A DNA stretch of 64,000 nt from assembly GCA_964589825.1 (NCBI GenBank), contig CAZPUS010000012.1:18922-82921 (forward strand), read 5' to 3'. Numbering within the stretch: the stretch's first letter is position 1; every line of letters begins with the position of its first letter. This DNA comes from CAZPUS01 sp964589825 (GTDB lineage Bacteria; Fibrobacterota; Chitinivibrionia; Chitinivibrionales; WJKA01). The position numbers and the translations under genes were made by a program. The notes beneath the pieces were generated by a model. The model did not search any database. It was given only the letters and a program-made list of their open reading frames with translations, and was not told the origin of the DNA. This document shows, piece by piece, positions 26,350 to 35,333 of the stretch.

Positions 26350-26969
26350 ACGCATCCATCCCATTCCAAAAAGTTACGAAGTATCCGCAAACCAATTTTG
26401 CCGCTTTTTTCAGGATGAAACTGTGTGGCAAAAAGATTCTCGTGTCCGATCGCGGCGGCGAATTCTATACCCCCGTACTCGCACCGGGCCATCACGTCCC
26501 GCTGCTGCGAAGGGACTGGATAGTACGAATGTACAAAATAAAACTCATCGTCCGGGCTGACACCTTCGAGCAGGGGATGGGCCCTGAGATCGTACACACC
26601 GTTCCATCCGATCTGGGGTATTTTCATTGCCGGATCACTCGCAACGAATCGTCTGCATTCACCGGCAATGATATCGAGACAGGTGGTATCACCTTCCTCG
26701 GAATACGAAAGTATTATCTGCGTACCGAGACAAATCCCCAGAACCGGTTTTTTCTCCTTCCAGGCCTGATCAAGCGCGGTATCAAGCCCGCGCTCGCGCA
26801 GGACACGCACCGCACGTGCCGCGTGTCCCACACCGGGGAATATTACCCGCCGGGCTTTCGCGATCTCTGCAGGATTCGATGTTATAACCGCTTCGGTCCC
26901 GCAAAAGGCGCACGCACGCTGCACCGAGGTGAGGTTTCCTGCATCGTAATCTATTATCGCAGTGGACAT
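26343..26969 (-). CDS. hisH: Imidazole glycerol phosphate synthase, glutamine amidotransferase subunit
   Basis: 208-residue class-I glutaminase that supplies ammonia to HisF. Residues at the start (STAIIDYDAGNLTSV) are typical of HisH. The nucleophile is the Cys in LGICLGTQI, and the His-Glu pair is in ATQFHPEKSG. The start is placed at the second ATG (26969), which has GGAGAA at good spacing; an ATG six bases upstream is too close to it. It is translationally coupled to hisF. Confidence 0.95.
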   Translation of the reverse strand: MSTAIIDYDAGNLTSVQRACAFCGTEAVITSNPAEIAKARRVIFPGVGHAARAVRVLRERGLDTALDQAWKEKKPVLGICLGTQIILSYSEEGDTTCLDIIAGECRRFVASDPAMKIPQIGWNGVYDLRAHPLLEGVSPDDEFYFVHSYYPVPSQQRDVMARCEYGGIEFAAAIGHENLFATQFHPEKSGKIGLRILRNFLEWDGCVC

Positions 26970-27017
26970 GGTCATTTTCTCCGGTTATTCGAATATGAAA
27001 CACCGTATTATAAATGC

Positions 27018-27175
27018 ATGAGTTAAGCGGTTGTTTTGATGAATGCAGCGGTGAGCCGTGCTGCTATTGTGTTTTCGAAAACCATTGGCAACCTGGTTGG
27101 TTGTCTCATGATTTTCGAAAATAGTAGAGTAATGCGGATTGCAGCAAATTGCGAGAACAAAACCGCTCAATTCAG
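27018..27175 (-). repeat. Dispersed repeat, near-complete copy (~158 bp)
   Basis: The left end is TGAGTTAAGCGGTTGTTTTG and the right end AACCGCTCAATTCAG, so the termini are inverted copies of CTGAATTRAGCGG. The copy at 46674-46832 has nearly the same length and layout. The middle contains an inverted repeat around AACCTGGTTGGTT and two copies of TTTTCGAAAA. It fills much of the gap between hisH and the secreted protein gene. Non-coding. Confidence 0.82.
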
Positions 27176-27283
27176 GAAATAGCAACAGACTTCATTCTTT
27201 CTTTTTGCGCAATGCTCACGAGCCGGAACCGAGAGATCGATTTCACGAAATCTATAGTGCCATCCCCACTCTTGCCCTGTCTG

Positions 27284-27334
27284 CAAAAACACAATAAAAT
27301 CACGGCACACCGCTGCATTCATCAAAACGCTCGG
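27284..27334 (+). repeat. Dispersed repeat, degenerate half-element
   Basis: ACACAATAAAATCACGGCAC followed by ACCGCTGCATTCATCAAAAC matches the AATAGCAGCACGGCTCACCGC half of the repeat with a few changes. The terminal CTCAATTCAGG is degraded. Confidence 0.6.
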
Positions 27335-27401
27335 TCCGCACGGTTCAAAAAAACAGATGCGCACGTCAGAAAAAATACATCGATGGAGACAGTATCCGGT
27401 A

Positions 27402-29732
27402 TTACGGTTGTGTAATTACTACTTTCCTGCGATAGGTGCCGCTACTTGTGCGAACCCGAACCACATACCACCCGCACACCATACCTGCCTTATCGAGCTG
27501 CAAGTGATTCGATCCGCTTTTAATCGACATTCCGGAATATGCGGTGTGCACCCTTCCTTGTGCATCACATATATCGAGAGAAATATCACAGGCTTTATCT
27601 GCCCTAAAAAATAAATGAAGCTTCCGCTTTGACTGAACGAGTCTCATTCTGTCTACCTCATTGCGTACGTAGTTTCCTCTTTCCGACGCCTCCATACTCA
27701 CCTGATTCGAAAAGCTGAGTTTCGCGACCATACCATCCCATAGATGCGAATACCCGTCTGCGGTTTCCTGTTCCTGATCATTGGGAGTGGCAATGCTCCA
27801 CCCGGGTTCATTAGCGGAAGGCAACGCACGAGCATGGGTGTTAACATCCGCCTTTCCAACCGCAATAAGTGCGCCGGGGGCCGCACACAGGGAAGTAATA
27901 TCCGTACCCTCCGATCTCTGCTCGTTTGTGATATCCCACGGCGCGGTTAGCATCGAGCAATATCTTGGCAGCGTCAGATCCCGTCGGTATACGCGCACGA
28001 ATTCGTTCCATGAGGAGTGCCCCTGCGAAGGCCTGGGCATGTGCTGGTAGGCATTGGTGGTGGTCATGGTTCTCCTGCCGACAGCGGCTACATAGATATT
28101 GCCCTGATTATCGATCGAAATGTCATTGTATTCGATACGTGTGGTATTCATATCGGGCCAGCCGCTGTTGAGATTATACCAGCCTTCCAGAAGCGAATAA
28201 TCGTAGGAGCCGCCCGGATTCTCCCCTTCGTTGAGCTCGCCAACATAGGTGCTGTGACGGATCTCCTCATCATCGAGTGAAAACCGTCCGATCCAGGAAT
28301 AATGGGCGTTACCGTTGGTACCGGTATAATGCTCCTGGTACGACCATCCCGGATTATCGTCATATTCGATCTTGTTTCCACGCCAGAAATTAATCGTGTT
28401 GTTGCCGTGACAGCGCCCGACCACAACGAGCGCACCGCCGGAGGGGGCATCGTAATCTATCCCGAGGGCATCGACATACTGATCCGGAGATGAGAGCGCA
28501 GGTTCCCGATCTGCATCGAATTCACGGTTGCCGTTAAGGTCGATGAATTCATGATACAGGCGGGACCACCATTTCAGTTCTCCTTCATTGTCCATAGCTA
28601 TCACCGTCGGCTCGAAATCGGGCTGCCATTTTGTGTGGGCGGTATCGTAAAAGGTCGACTGGGTCGATATACCGAAATAGAGATGATCGTTTCTCCTGTC
28701 GATCACAATTGCACCAAGTCGCGCCGTCATTTTTCCTGTTTTTTTATATCCCGTATATCCGCCGTCACCACCCGAGCCTTTTGGCCCCGAAAAGAAATAA
28801 TCCATGGGCCACTTTCCTTTTTTATACCCACCGTTTCCATCGTGTTGTATGAGGTTATAATCCGCATCATTCCACGAACGAAGCGAGCCGCGTCCCGCTT
28901 TAAGCACGATCCCGCTTTTACGAACCACTCCGCCTGAGCCGTCATACTCATCAATGGTACCCCCGAATTCACCCGAGTCTGCCCAATGAGTGCGCCAGTA
29001 TGGTACCACCGCATGACTGCCGTTGCTGTCCAGTTTTTCTATGACTGCCCAGTTCCAGTCGTATTCCGCCCCTCTTCCATATATAACAGAACCGTCTGAA
29101 GCGACATCCCATGGCTGAAGCTCTTTATATGCAGAGGTCCCCACCCCTGCCCCGGCTTCACGTGGCGGGCAATTGATATCCCGGATCCAGTCAATTCCGT
29201 CAGGAATCCCGTCAACAAAATTGTTGTTCAGTGACGCAATATAATACCCCTCATTATCAGAGGTGCTTGCGTCATTATTATCGTCACTCACTCCCTCCCG
29301 GTGTCCGGATATGTAGATTTGACCTGTCGGATCACCCGGCACATTCGTGGTCCTGATTCTACACACATCATACAGAGTCGAAACCGGAAAATGAACGAAT
29401 GCTTTTACATACGACAGGTCGGATGCCAGCTGCATGCAGAAAGCAATACTGCCTGTTGCCGAGGAGTTGGCCCCTTGCGCGGATATTTCCACCGGATCGA
29501 CATGCGACGGAAGCCAGGATACGTTTTCACACCTGCCTCCAACAAGGAAGGAACCGTCAGAAAGAGACACCACTGTAGTAAACTCTTCATTCGACCCGCT
29601 TTCACCTGCAAAGGCGACGATATCCTGACCCGGTGTAACAACCGGGAATTGTGCCGCACGCGATATCGAACTACCGCCACCGTATAACAAAACCAATGCC
29701 ACAGCCATTACCGCTGTTATTCTCTCTTTCAT
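27402..29732 (-). CDS. Large secreted protein with T9SS-like C-terminal sorting domain
   Basis: 776 residues with an N-terminal signal peptide (MKERITAVMAVALVLLYGGG, cleavage near SRA-AQ). The mature protein is rich in Gly, Asp, Asn, Trp and Tyr and contains repeated blade-like motifs (DGSFLVGGRCE, GNIYVAAVGRRT, GALIAVGKAD), like the beta-propeller repeats of secreted SBBP- or delta-60-type proteins. The last ~75 residues (ISLDICDAQGRV, GWYVVRVRTSSGTYRRKVVI) resemble the type A sorting domain of type 9 secretion substrates, so the protein is probably exported to or anchored at the cell surface. Substrate or partner is unknown. AAGGAG precedes the ATG. It stands alone, flanked on both sides by dispersed repeats. 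Confidence 0.75.
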   Translation of the reverse strand: MKERITAVMAVALVLLYGGGSSISRAAQFPVVTPGQDIVAFAGESGSNEEFTTVVSLSDGSFLVGGRCENVSWLPSHVDPVEISAQGANSSATGSIAFCMQLASDLSYVKAFVHFPVSTLYDVCRIRTTNVPGDPTGQIYISGHREGVSDDNNDASTSDNEGYYIASLNNNFVDGIPDGIDWIRDINCPPREAGAGVGTSAYKELQPWDVASDGSVIYGRGAEYDWNWAVIEKLDSNGSHAVVPYWRTHWADSGEFGGTIDEYDGSGGVVRKSGIVLKAGRGSLRSWNDADYNLIQHDGNGGYKKGKWPMDYFFSGPKGSGGDGGYTGYKKTGKMTARLGAIVIDRRNDHLYFGISTQSTFYDTAHTKWQPDFEPTVIAMDNEGELKWWSRLYHEFIDLNGNREFDADREPALSSPDQYVDALGIDYDAPSGGALVVVGRCHGNNTINFWRGNKIEYDDNPGWSYQEHYTGTNGNAHYSWIGRFSLDDEEIRHSTYVGELNEGENPGGSYDYSLLEGWYNLNSGWPDMNTTRIEYNDISIDNQGNIYVAAVGRRTMTTTNAYQHMPRPSQGHSSWNEFVRVYRRDLTLPRYCSMLTAPWDITNEQRSEGTDITSLCAAPGALIAVGKADVNTHARALPSANEPGWSIATPNDQEQETADGYSHLWDGMVAKLSFSNQVSMEASERGNYVRNEVDRMRLVQSKRKLHLFFRADKACDISLDICDAQGRVHTAYSGMSIKSGSNHLQLDKAGMVCGWYVVRVRTSSGTYRRKVVITQP

Positions 29733-30093
29733 ACCCGATTCTCCTTATGTAAAATGCATTCCCTTTTCAGGGAAATATTCATTCATTTTCTCTTTAATAC
29801 AGACGCCTTTTCCCGATATACTGTTCCGATCCAATCCGACGCATATCTACAACACAAATTACTCCATGGCAAAATTTCTGCAACCAGGAAATTCAAATAC
29901 GTTGAATACCGCGCAGCAACCCTTATCAAAGCAATCGGTTCAGGCAAAGCCTAATGAAACAACCAACAAGGTTGTCCCTTATATTTCGAAAACACTATAG
30001 CAGCACGGTTCAGCAATGCTTTCATCAAAATAACCGTTCAGTTCAGGTAAAAAGTATTTTTCCCCTTTTTACATCTACAACCGGGATACACGC
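29733..30093. other. Intergenic region between divergent genes, half filled by a dispersed repeat
   Basis: 361 bp separating the secreted-protein gene from the HAD phosphatase gene. The right half is a partial dispersed repeat (29951-30047). In the left half I see no coding frame and no clear promoter hexamers. Confidence 0.5.
29951..30047 (+). repeat. Dispersed repeat, partial copy
   Basis: It contains AACAACCAACAAGGTTGTCC, then TTTCGAAAACACTATAGCAG, then CACGGTTCAGCAATGC and the end ACCGTTCAGTTCAGG. This is the right half of the element in the same order as in the inverted copies at 27018 and 46674. It lies 46 bp before the HAD gene. Confidence 0.72.
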
Positions 30094-30738
30094 ATGAGAC
30101 GCTACGCCACCTATCTTTTCGACATGGACGGAACACTAATCGACACGCGGGAATTAATCTATCAATGCTTTAAATATACCCTGCGCAAATACGCGGATAC
30201 ATCACTGCCGCGGGAAGAAATTTATTCTCATATAGGCATCCCGCTGCATAAACAGCTCGAGCACTATCTGGGTTCACTCACCTCAGAGCAGCTCAGGCGT
30301 ATCGCGGATGACCACATGGCGTACCAGCAGTCGATCCATTCTCATTATCTGAAATTGTTCCCGGGGGTTATGGAAACGCTCTCCGAACTTCGGGCAGAGA
30401 ACAAAACATGCGGCATCGTCACGTCCCGCCGTATGGCATCTCTGAAGCCCTATTGCGACGAACTCGGGCTGACCCCTTTTTTTGACACCATGGTGACACC
30501 GGAGCATACACTGCATCACAAACCCCACCCCGAACCGGTGGAGCAGGCGCTCCGCGCACTTCAGGCCGACGCTTCGGATACAATATTCGCAGGGGATGCC
30601 ACGTATGATATCGAAAGCGGCAGTGCCGCAGGGGTGGATACCGCATTCGTAGACTGGAATCATGACGCTGCGGATACCCTGAAGATACCACCCACATATA
30701 CTCTGAATTCAATAGACGAACTACTCGTGTCACGATGA
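30094..30738 (+). CDS. HAD-superfamily phosphatase (phosphoglycolate phosphatase/PpaX-like)
   Basis: 214-residue HAD hydrolase, subfamily IA. Motif I is FDMDGTLIDT, with the nucleophile and acid-base aspartates near residues 10 and 12. Motif II is GIVTSRR, motif III is the lysine in HHKPHPEPV and motif IV is FAGDATYDIESG. The helical cap lies at ~20-80. Such enzymes hydrolyse small phosphomonoesters; the closest familiar relatives are phosphoglycolate phosphatase (Gph) and pyrophosphatase PpaX, and I cannot choose between them. Its stop overlaps the mfd start (ATGA), so the two are co-translated, an association that could reflect clean-up of DNA-repair products such as phosphoglycolate. That link is inference. 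Confidence 0.88.
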   Translation: MRRYATYLFDMDGTLIDTRELIYQCFKYTLRKYADTSLPREEIYSHIGIPLHKQLEHYLGSLTSEQLRRIADDHMAYQQSIHSHYLKLFPGVMETLSELRAENKTCGIVTSRRMASLKPYCDELGLTPFFDTMVTPEHTLHHKPHPEPVEQALRALQADASDTIFAGDATYDIESGSAAGVDTAFVDWNHDAADTLKIPPTYTLNSIDELLVSR

Positions 30739-33700
30739 ACACAATACCTGTACATTCTCTCGCATCGCTACGGGACCGGCTGGCTTTTGCCTGCGTAGAA
30801 CAGTGGCTGCAGCACAACCCCGCACACGCGCTTTTTCACGGAATAGTGGAAAGCGCCGATACGTGGTGCAGTGCGGAGGTTTTTGCCCGTACCGGTACCA
30901 CGACGGTGGTGGTATGCGCCACCCCACAGGCAGCGGAACGAGTGTGCAGCGAATGCAACACTTTTTTCGATGAGCCGGCCGCGTTTCTCATCCCCCCGCG
31001 GGATGCATCGCCCTACTCGATGAAGTCTCCATTCGGTCCGGTCGTCGAGTCGCGTCTGCTCGCACTTCATTCGCTGCTGGAAACTCCGGACAGGATTTTC
31101 GTTATGCCGGCAGAAACGCTTCTGCAGAAAGTCCCGCCTCGCCATCAGATATTCAATTCTTCGATCACGCTTCGCGTCGGAGACGAAATCGGACTTGAAC
31201 AGCTCAATTCATGGCTGCTGGAGTCTCATTTTACAAAAGAGCGAGTAGTGGAGGATATCGGCACCTGCAGTATCCGGGGCGGCATAGCAGACGTATATCC
31301 TTTCGGGGTACAGAATCCGGTCCGCATTGAATTCTGGGGTGACACCATCGAATCGATACGCGAATTCGATACCTTTACCCAGAAGTCCTCTTCCCGTCTG
31401 ACACACATAACCATTCTGCCGATGCGCGAATTCTGCCTGGCCGAATCCGGTATTGCACAGGGTATCGAAAAAATGGAACAGGCGATGGAATCCGAAGGGC
31501 TCGATTCTTCGCACTTTTCCACACTCGAGCATCAGCTTCTTACCAGCCGGGATTATACCGGCATCGAGAACTATCTGCACTGGTTCGTGCCCGATGCGGT
31601 CTCGATCACCGATTATTTCCCCGACAACACCACCCTGGTCTGGAACGATCTTGTCGCGCCGCAGCAGCGTCTGGAAGAGCATCGCCGTCGATACCGGGAT
31701 AATTACGACCGTCTTGCAGAAAAAATCCGCGCCTTCGTATCGCCCCCCGACTCGCTCTGTGTATCTTCAGACACCATCGAAGCAGCCATTGCAGCACACA
31801 CACCCATTTTTCTCGAAACCGCCGCCACCGGACCGTACGAGGTTGCAACCTTCGAGTGCGGACTGCAGCAGCAGCCGCGTATCGTCAATTCGTACGAAAT
31901 GCTCCGCAGCAGTCTGCAGGAATACCTGAGCCGGGGCTTTGACTGCACCATCATCTGCGCAAGTCATCATACCGCACGCAGGCTTCAGGAACACATCGGA
32001 GCGGATCTTCCTCAGGTTCGGTTCGCGGTTGGCTATCTCGCCAACGGGGTGATCGATCCGCACTCGCGCATCGCACTCTTTTCGGAGCACAAAATTTTCA
32101 ACCGCATACCACACCCACGCTCCATCAGGCTGAAAAAAGGCAAAGGGGTGTCGATATCCCACCTCGACGCACTTTCTCCCGGCGATTATATCGTACACGA
32201 GGATCATGGGCTCGGACGATTTTCGGGCATTACTGCGGTCTCTGCAGGTGACACGACACGTGACTGCATGAGCCTCGAATTTGCGGACAAGGCTACCCTG
32301 TATGTGCCGATCGAAGATTTTCATAAGGTGCAGAAATATCTCGCCAACAAGTCTTCCCCGCCCGCGCTTTCAAAACTGGGCTCTTCCGCCTGGAAACGTC
32401 TCAAGTCGCGCACCAAAAAAGAGCTGCAGAAAATCGCCGACGAACTTGTAGCGCTTTATGCAAAACGAAAATATCAGGACGGGATCACGTACTCTTCGGA
32501 CAGTTTGTGGCAGAAAGAATTCGAAGAGACATTTCCATACGAAGAGACCCGGGACCAGCGCACCGCAATCGCCCATATCAAAAAAGATATGGAAGCCTCC
32601 CGCCCCATGGATCGTCTTGTATGCGGCGATGTCGGCTTCGGAAAAACGGAGGTCGCACTCCGGGCCGCCTTTAAGGCGGTAATGGACGGATATCAGGTAG
32701 GTGTGCTCGCTCCCACCACGATACTCGCGGCACAGCATCACAGTACATTTATGGAACGCATGAAATCGTATCCCATACGCATCGGTGCGCTGAGCCGGTT
32801 TCAGAGTGCAAAACAGCAACGCGAAACCCTGCACGATATGAAAAACGGCAAAACCGATATCGTTATCGGCACTCACCGATTGCTTTCCAAAGATGTCGCA
32901 TTTTCCAACCTCGGACTCCTTATAATAGACGAAGAACAGCGCTTCGGAGTGCAGCACAAGGAAAAGATCAAGCAGATGCGCCATACGATCGATGTGCTGT
33001 CCATGACCGCCACACCCATCCCCAGAACATTGTACATGTCACTTGCGGGTATACGCGATCTCTCGCTGATAAACACGCCTCCCCGCAACCGGCTGCCCAT
33101 AGAGACGACCGTTGCCGAATACCACGAAGAGCTTATTGCACGTGCAATCGATCGTGAGCTGCAGCGTGGAGGCCAGATTTACTTTGTACACAACAGGATT
33201 CACAATCTCCATACCTACTACGAAACCGTACAGCGTCTGGTACCCCACGCCCGCATCGTTACCGCACACGGACAGATGGACGAGCGCAGTCTTGAGGCCA
33301 TTATGCAGCAATTCAATGCAGGGATGTACGACGTACTGCTGACTACGGTAATTATCGAAAACGGACTCGATATTTCCAATGTCAACACGATTATCGTCAA
33401 TCAGGCTGACAATATGGGACTTGCGCAGCTGTATCAGCTTCGGGGACGTGTGGGCCGGACATCGACGCAGGCATACGCACTTTTTCTCACCCCCCCGTTT
33501 CATACCATCAAAGAAAAATCTCTGAGAAAGCTTAAAACAATGGAGCAGTACACCGAACTGGGAAGCGGATTTCAGATCGCGATGCGCGATCTCGAAATTC
33601 GCGGAACCGGAAACCTCCTTGGTTCCAAACAACACGGATTCATTGCAGCGGTTGGCTATGGTCTCTATTGCAAAATGCTCAAAGAGACCATTGAAAAGGC

Positions 33701-34205
33701 GCAGCAGGGCGACGATGAGCAATCCGGTGAAGAGCGCAAAGAACCGGTCTCGCCAAAAGTCGAGGTCCCCGTCGATATATCGATTCCCCATGAGTACATC
33801 TGCGACAGTACAACCCGCGTTTCGGTTTACCAGCAGCTTTCGAGTGCCGCCTCGCAGCAGGAAATCGAAGAGACACGCAGTATGCTTGCAGATCGTTTCG
33901 GAGATCTTCCAAAGCAGGTACAGACGCTGCTGCATGTTATGCATATACGCATGCTGGCACGGCTGCTTGGCTGTAGCCGGGTACGGATAGACCGCGGCCG
34001 TCTGCGTCTTTATTACGAAACAGAACACGACAATGGCAGCCAGAACAACTCACCCGAGGTGATCAAGCCGGTTATCACCCGTTCCGATTATCAATTCGAT
34101 ATTATACCGGCATCTCCTCTAAGGTTGGAAACCGGCCTCAATTCAACCACACTCGAACTTCAGCTTCAGGAAACGATGGAAGTTCTTCAAAAATGTGCAA
34201 AATAA
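30735..34205 (+). CDS. mfd: Transcription-repair coupling factor
   Basis: 1156 residues, near the usual length. It removes RNA polymerase stalled at DNA lesions and recruits UvrA. The N-terminal UvrB-homology part includes GTCSIRGGIADVYPFG. The polymerase-interacting domain is around 480-560 (LSPGDYIVHEDHGLGRFSGI). The translocase has Walker A GDVGFGKTEVALRAAFKA, the DEEQ box (IIDEEQRFGVQHKEK), SMTATPIPRTL, and the C-terminal motifs LYQLRGRVGRT and GTGNLLG. The ATG lies inside the HAD gene's stop (ATGA overlap). The end has a normal D7-like domain. Confidence 0.97.
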   Translation: MNTIPVHSLASLRDRLAFACVEQWLQHNPAHALFHGIVESADTWCSAEVFARTGTTTVVVCATPQAAERVCSECNTFFDEPAAFLIPPRDASPYSMKSPFGPVVESRLLALHSLLETPDRIFVMPAETLLQKVPPRHQIFNSSITLRVGDEIGLEQLNSWLLESHFTKERVVEDIGTCSIRGGIADVYPFGVQNPVRIEFWGDTIESIREFDTFTQKSSSRLTHITILPMREFCLAESGIAQGIEKMEQAMESEGLDSSHFSTLEHQLLTSRDYTGIENYLHWFVPDAVSITDYFPDNTTLVWNDLVAPQQRLEEHRRRYRDNYDRLAEKIRAFVSPPDSLCVSSDTIEAAIAAHTPIFLETAATGPYEVATFECGLQQQPRIVNSYEMLRSSLQEYLSRGFDCTIICASHHTARRLQEHIGADLPQVRFAVGYLANGVIDPHSRIALFSEHKIFNRIPHPRSIRLKKGKGVSISHLDALSPGDYIVHEDHGLGRFSGITAVSAGDTTRDCMSLEFADKATLYVPIEDFHKVQKYLANKSSPPALSKLGSSAWKRLKSRTKKELQKIADELVALYAKRKYQDGITYSSDSLWQKEFEETFPYEETRDQRTAIAHIKKDMEASRPMDRLVCGDVGFGKTEVALRAAFKAVMDGYQVGVLAPTTILAAQHHSTFMERMKSYPIRIGALSRFQSAKQQRETLHDMKNGKTDIVIGTHRLLSKDVAFSNLGLLIIDEEQRFGVQHKEKIKQMRHTIDVLSMTATPIPRTLYMSLAGIRDLSLINTPPRNRLPIETTVAEYHEELIARAIDRELQRGGQIYFVHNRIHNLHTYYETVQRLVPHARIVTAHGQMDERSLEAIMQQFNAGMYDVLLTTVIIENGLDISNVNTIIVNQADNMGLAQLYQLRGRVGRTSTQAYALFLTPPFHTIKEKSLRKLKTMEQYTELGSGFQIAMRDLEIRGTGNLLGSKQHGFIAAVGYGLYCKMLKETIEKAQQGDDEQSGEERKEPVSPKVEVPVDISIPHEYICDSTTRVSVYQQLSSAASQQEIEETRSMLADRFGDLPKQVQTLLHVMHIRMLARLLGCSRVRIDRGRLRLYYETEHDNGSQNNSPEVIKPVITRSDYQFDIIPASPLRLETGLNSTTLELQLQETMEVLQKCAK

Positions 34206-34295
34206 TCGCCACCTATTTACTTTCAATGTAGTATAAACGTATTTTTTAATATTTATGAACCGATTATTCTGTAGTCATTACAAAGGACGTTGTCC

Positions 34296-35180
34296 ATGAA
34301 AACAGTCAACGCATCTCTTTTGGCTTTGCTGCTTGCGCTCTTGACAGGGATGAAATGCGAACGGCAGAATGGGGAGGATGTAATTGCGCGCATCGATGGA
34401 ACTACGCTGACAGTTGATAAACTTAAACGCTCGGTACCGTCGCATATGGAATCCTCTATTTCACGGGCGCAGCATATAGAATATGTGAAGAACTGGATCG
34501 ATAAGGAGATTCTTTACCAGGAAGCATTGAACCGTCAGCTCAACAAAAAAGAGGATATTACCCATCAGTTGAAAAAAATGGAAAAAGATCTTCTGTGTTC
34601 CGAGATAATCGATCGTCATATTAAAAAGAGCGAAATAAAAATTACGGAAAAGATGATCCGTAATTATTATGCAACACACAAAAACTCATTTACCTATGGA
34701 TCGGATGTGTATAAATACATGGAAATTGTAGTCGATAAAGTAAAGCCTGCATGGCAGCTGCGCAAGCAACTCACTGTCGCAAACTTCTTTTCTATGGCCC
34801 AAAAGCACTCGGAACAAAAAGTAAACCAACCGCAGGAGATTTCTTACCGTTCGGTCGAACGGATGCCGTCAGCCCTTGCCGAGGTAATTCCCAATATCCG
34901 CGTCAATGGTATAACAAGCCCGATTAAAACCAAGTATGGTTATAGTATCGTCAAAATACTCGACCGCAAAAGCAGGGGCGATATTAAAGCGTACCATGAC
35001 GTACGGGACCAGGTTACACAAATCCTTTTTGCACAAAAAAAAGAGGCAAAAACACGAGAACTCGTCTCCCGGCTTCGTCAAAAGTTCAACGTGGAAATCA
35101 ATCTGGAAACACTTTCCCGTTACTCTTCGGCAGATACAAGCGTCGCGGGAGCGGATTCCGCCGCCAAAACCCGCATGTAG
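34296..35180 (+). CDS. Periplasmic peptidyl-prolyl isomerase/chaperone (SurA/PrsA-like, PpiC domain)
   Basis: 294 residues with a hydrophobic N-terminus (ASLLALLLALLTGMKC), so exported. The cysteine there is preceded by GMK, which does not fit a lipobox well, so lipidation is uncertain. A SurA-N-like helical region (IARIDGTTLTVDKLKRSVP, then IEYVKNWIDKEILYQEALN) is followed by a degenerate PpiC/parvulin-like domain (NFFSMAQKHSEQ, GITSPIKTKYGYSIVKILDR). The ATG at 34296 follows AAAGGACG; a TTG six bases upstream is less likely. It probably helps fold outer-membrane proteins, along with the larger SurA-type protein 153 bp downstream. Confidence 0.82.
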   Translation: MKTVNASLLALLLALLTGMKCERQNGEDVIARIDGTTLTVDKLKRSVPSHMESSISRAQHIEYVKNWIDKEILYQEALNRQLNKKEDITHQLKKMEKDLLCSEIIDRHIKKSEIKITEKMIRNYYATHKNSFTYGSDVYKYMEIVVDKVKPAWQLRKQLTVANFFSMAQKHSEQKVNQPQEISYRSVERMPSALAEVIPNIRVNGITSPIKTKYGYSIVKILDRKSRGDIKAYHDVRDQVTQILFAQKKEAKTRELVSRLRQKFNVEINLETLSRYSSADTSVAGADSAAKTRM

Positions 35181-35333
35181 CAGGGCTTTCCCCATTAGGG
35201 TGGAAGCATCAGTGCGGAGTTATTCATACAGGCGTGGGATACCCGACAGGAAAATCTACTGGCCGCGGTTAATCGCAACCACCTTAATGAGCGACTAATA
35301 ACCAGAAAAAAATATAAAAGGGATGTATCTCCT

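Noticed and set aside
33039..34028. Long minus-strand frame (329 codons) inside mfd
   Set aside because: It is antisense to well-conserved mfd motifs and has no recognisable domain or ribosome-binding site; a mirror of the coding bias of mfd.
34296..34380. Lipoprotein signal in the first PpiC-type foldase
   Set aside because: A cysteine follows the hydrophobic stretch, but the preceding residues are GMK, which does not fit the lipobox; recorded only as uncertain.
35190..35333. N-terminal extension of surA
   Set aside because: The frame is open back to about 35200 but contains no usable start codon, and the ATG at 35334 begins a proper signal peptide.
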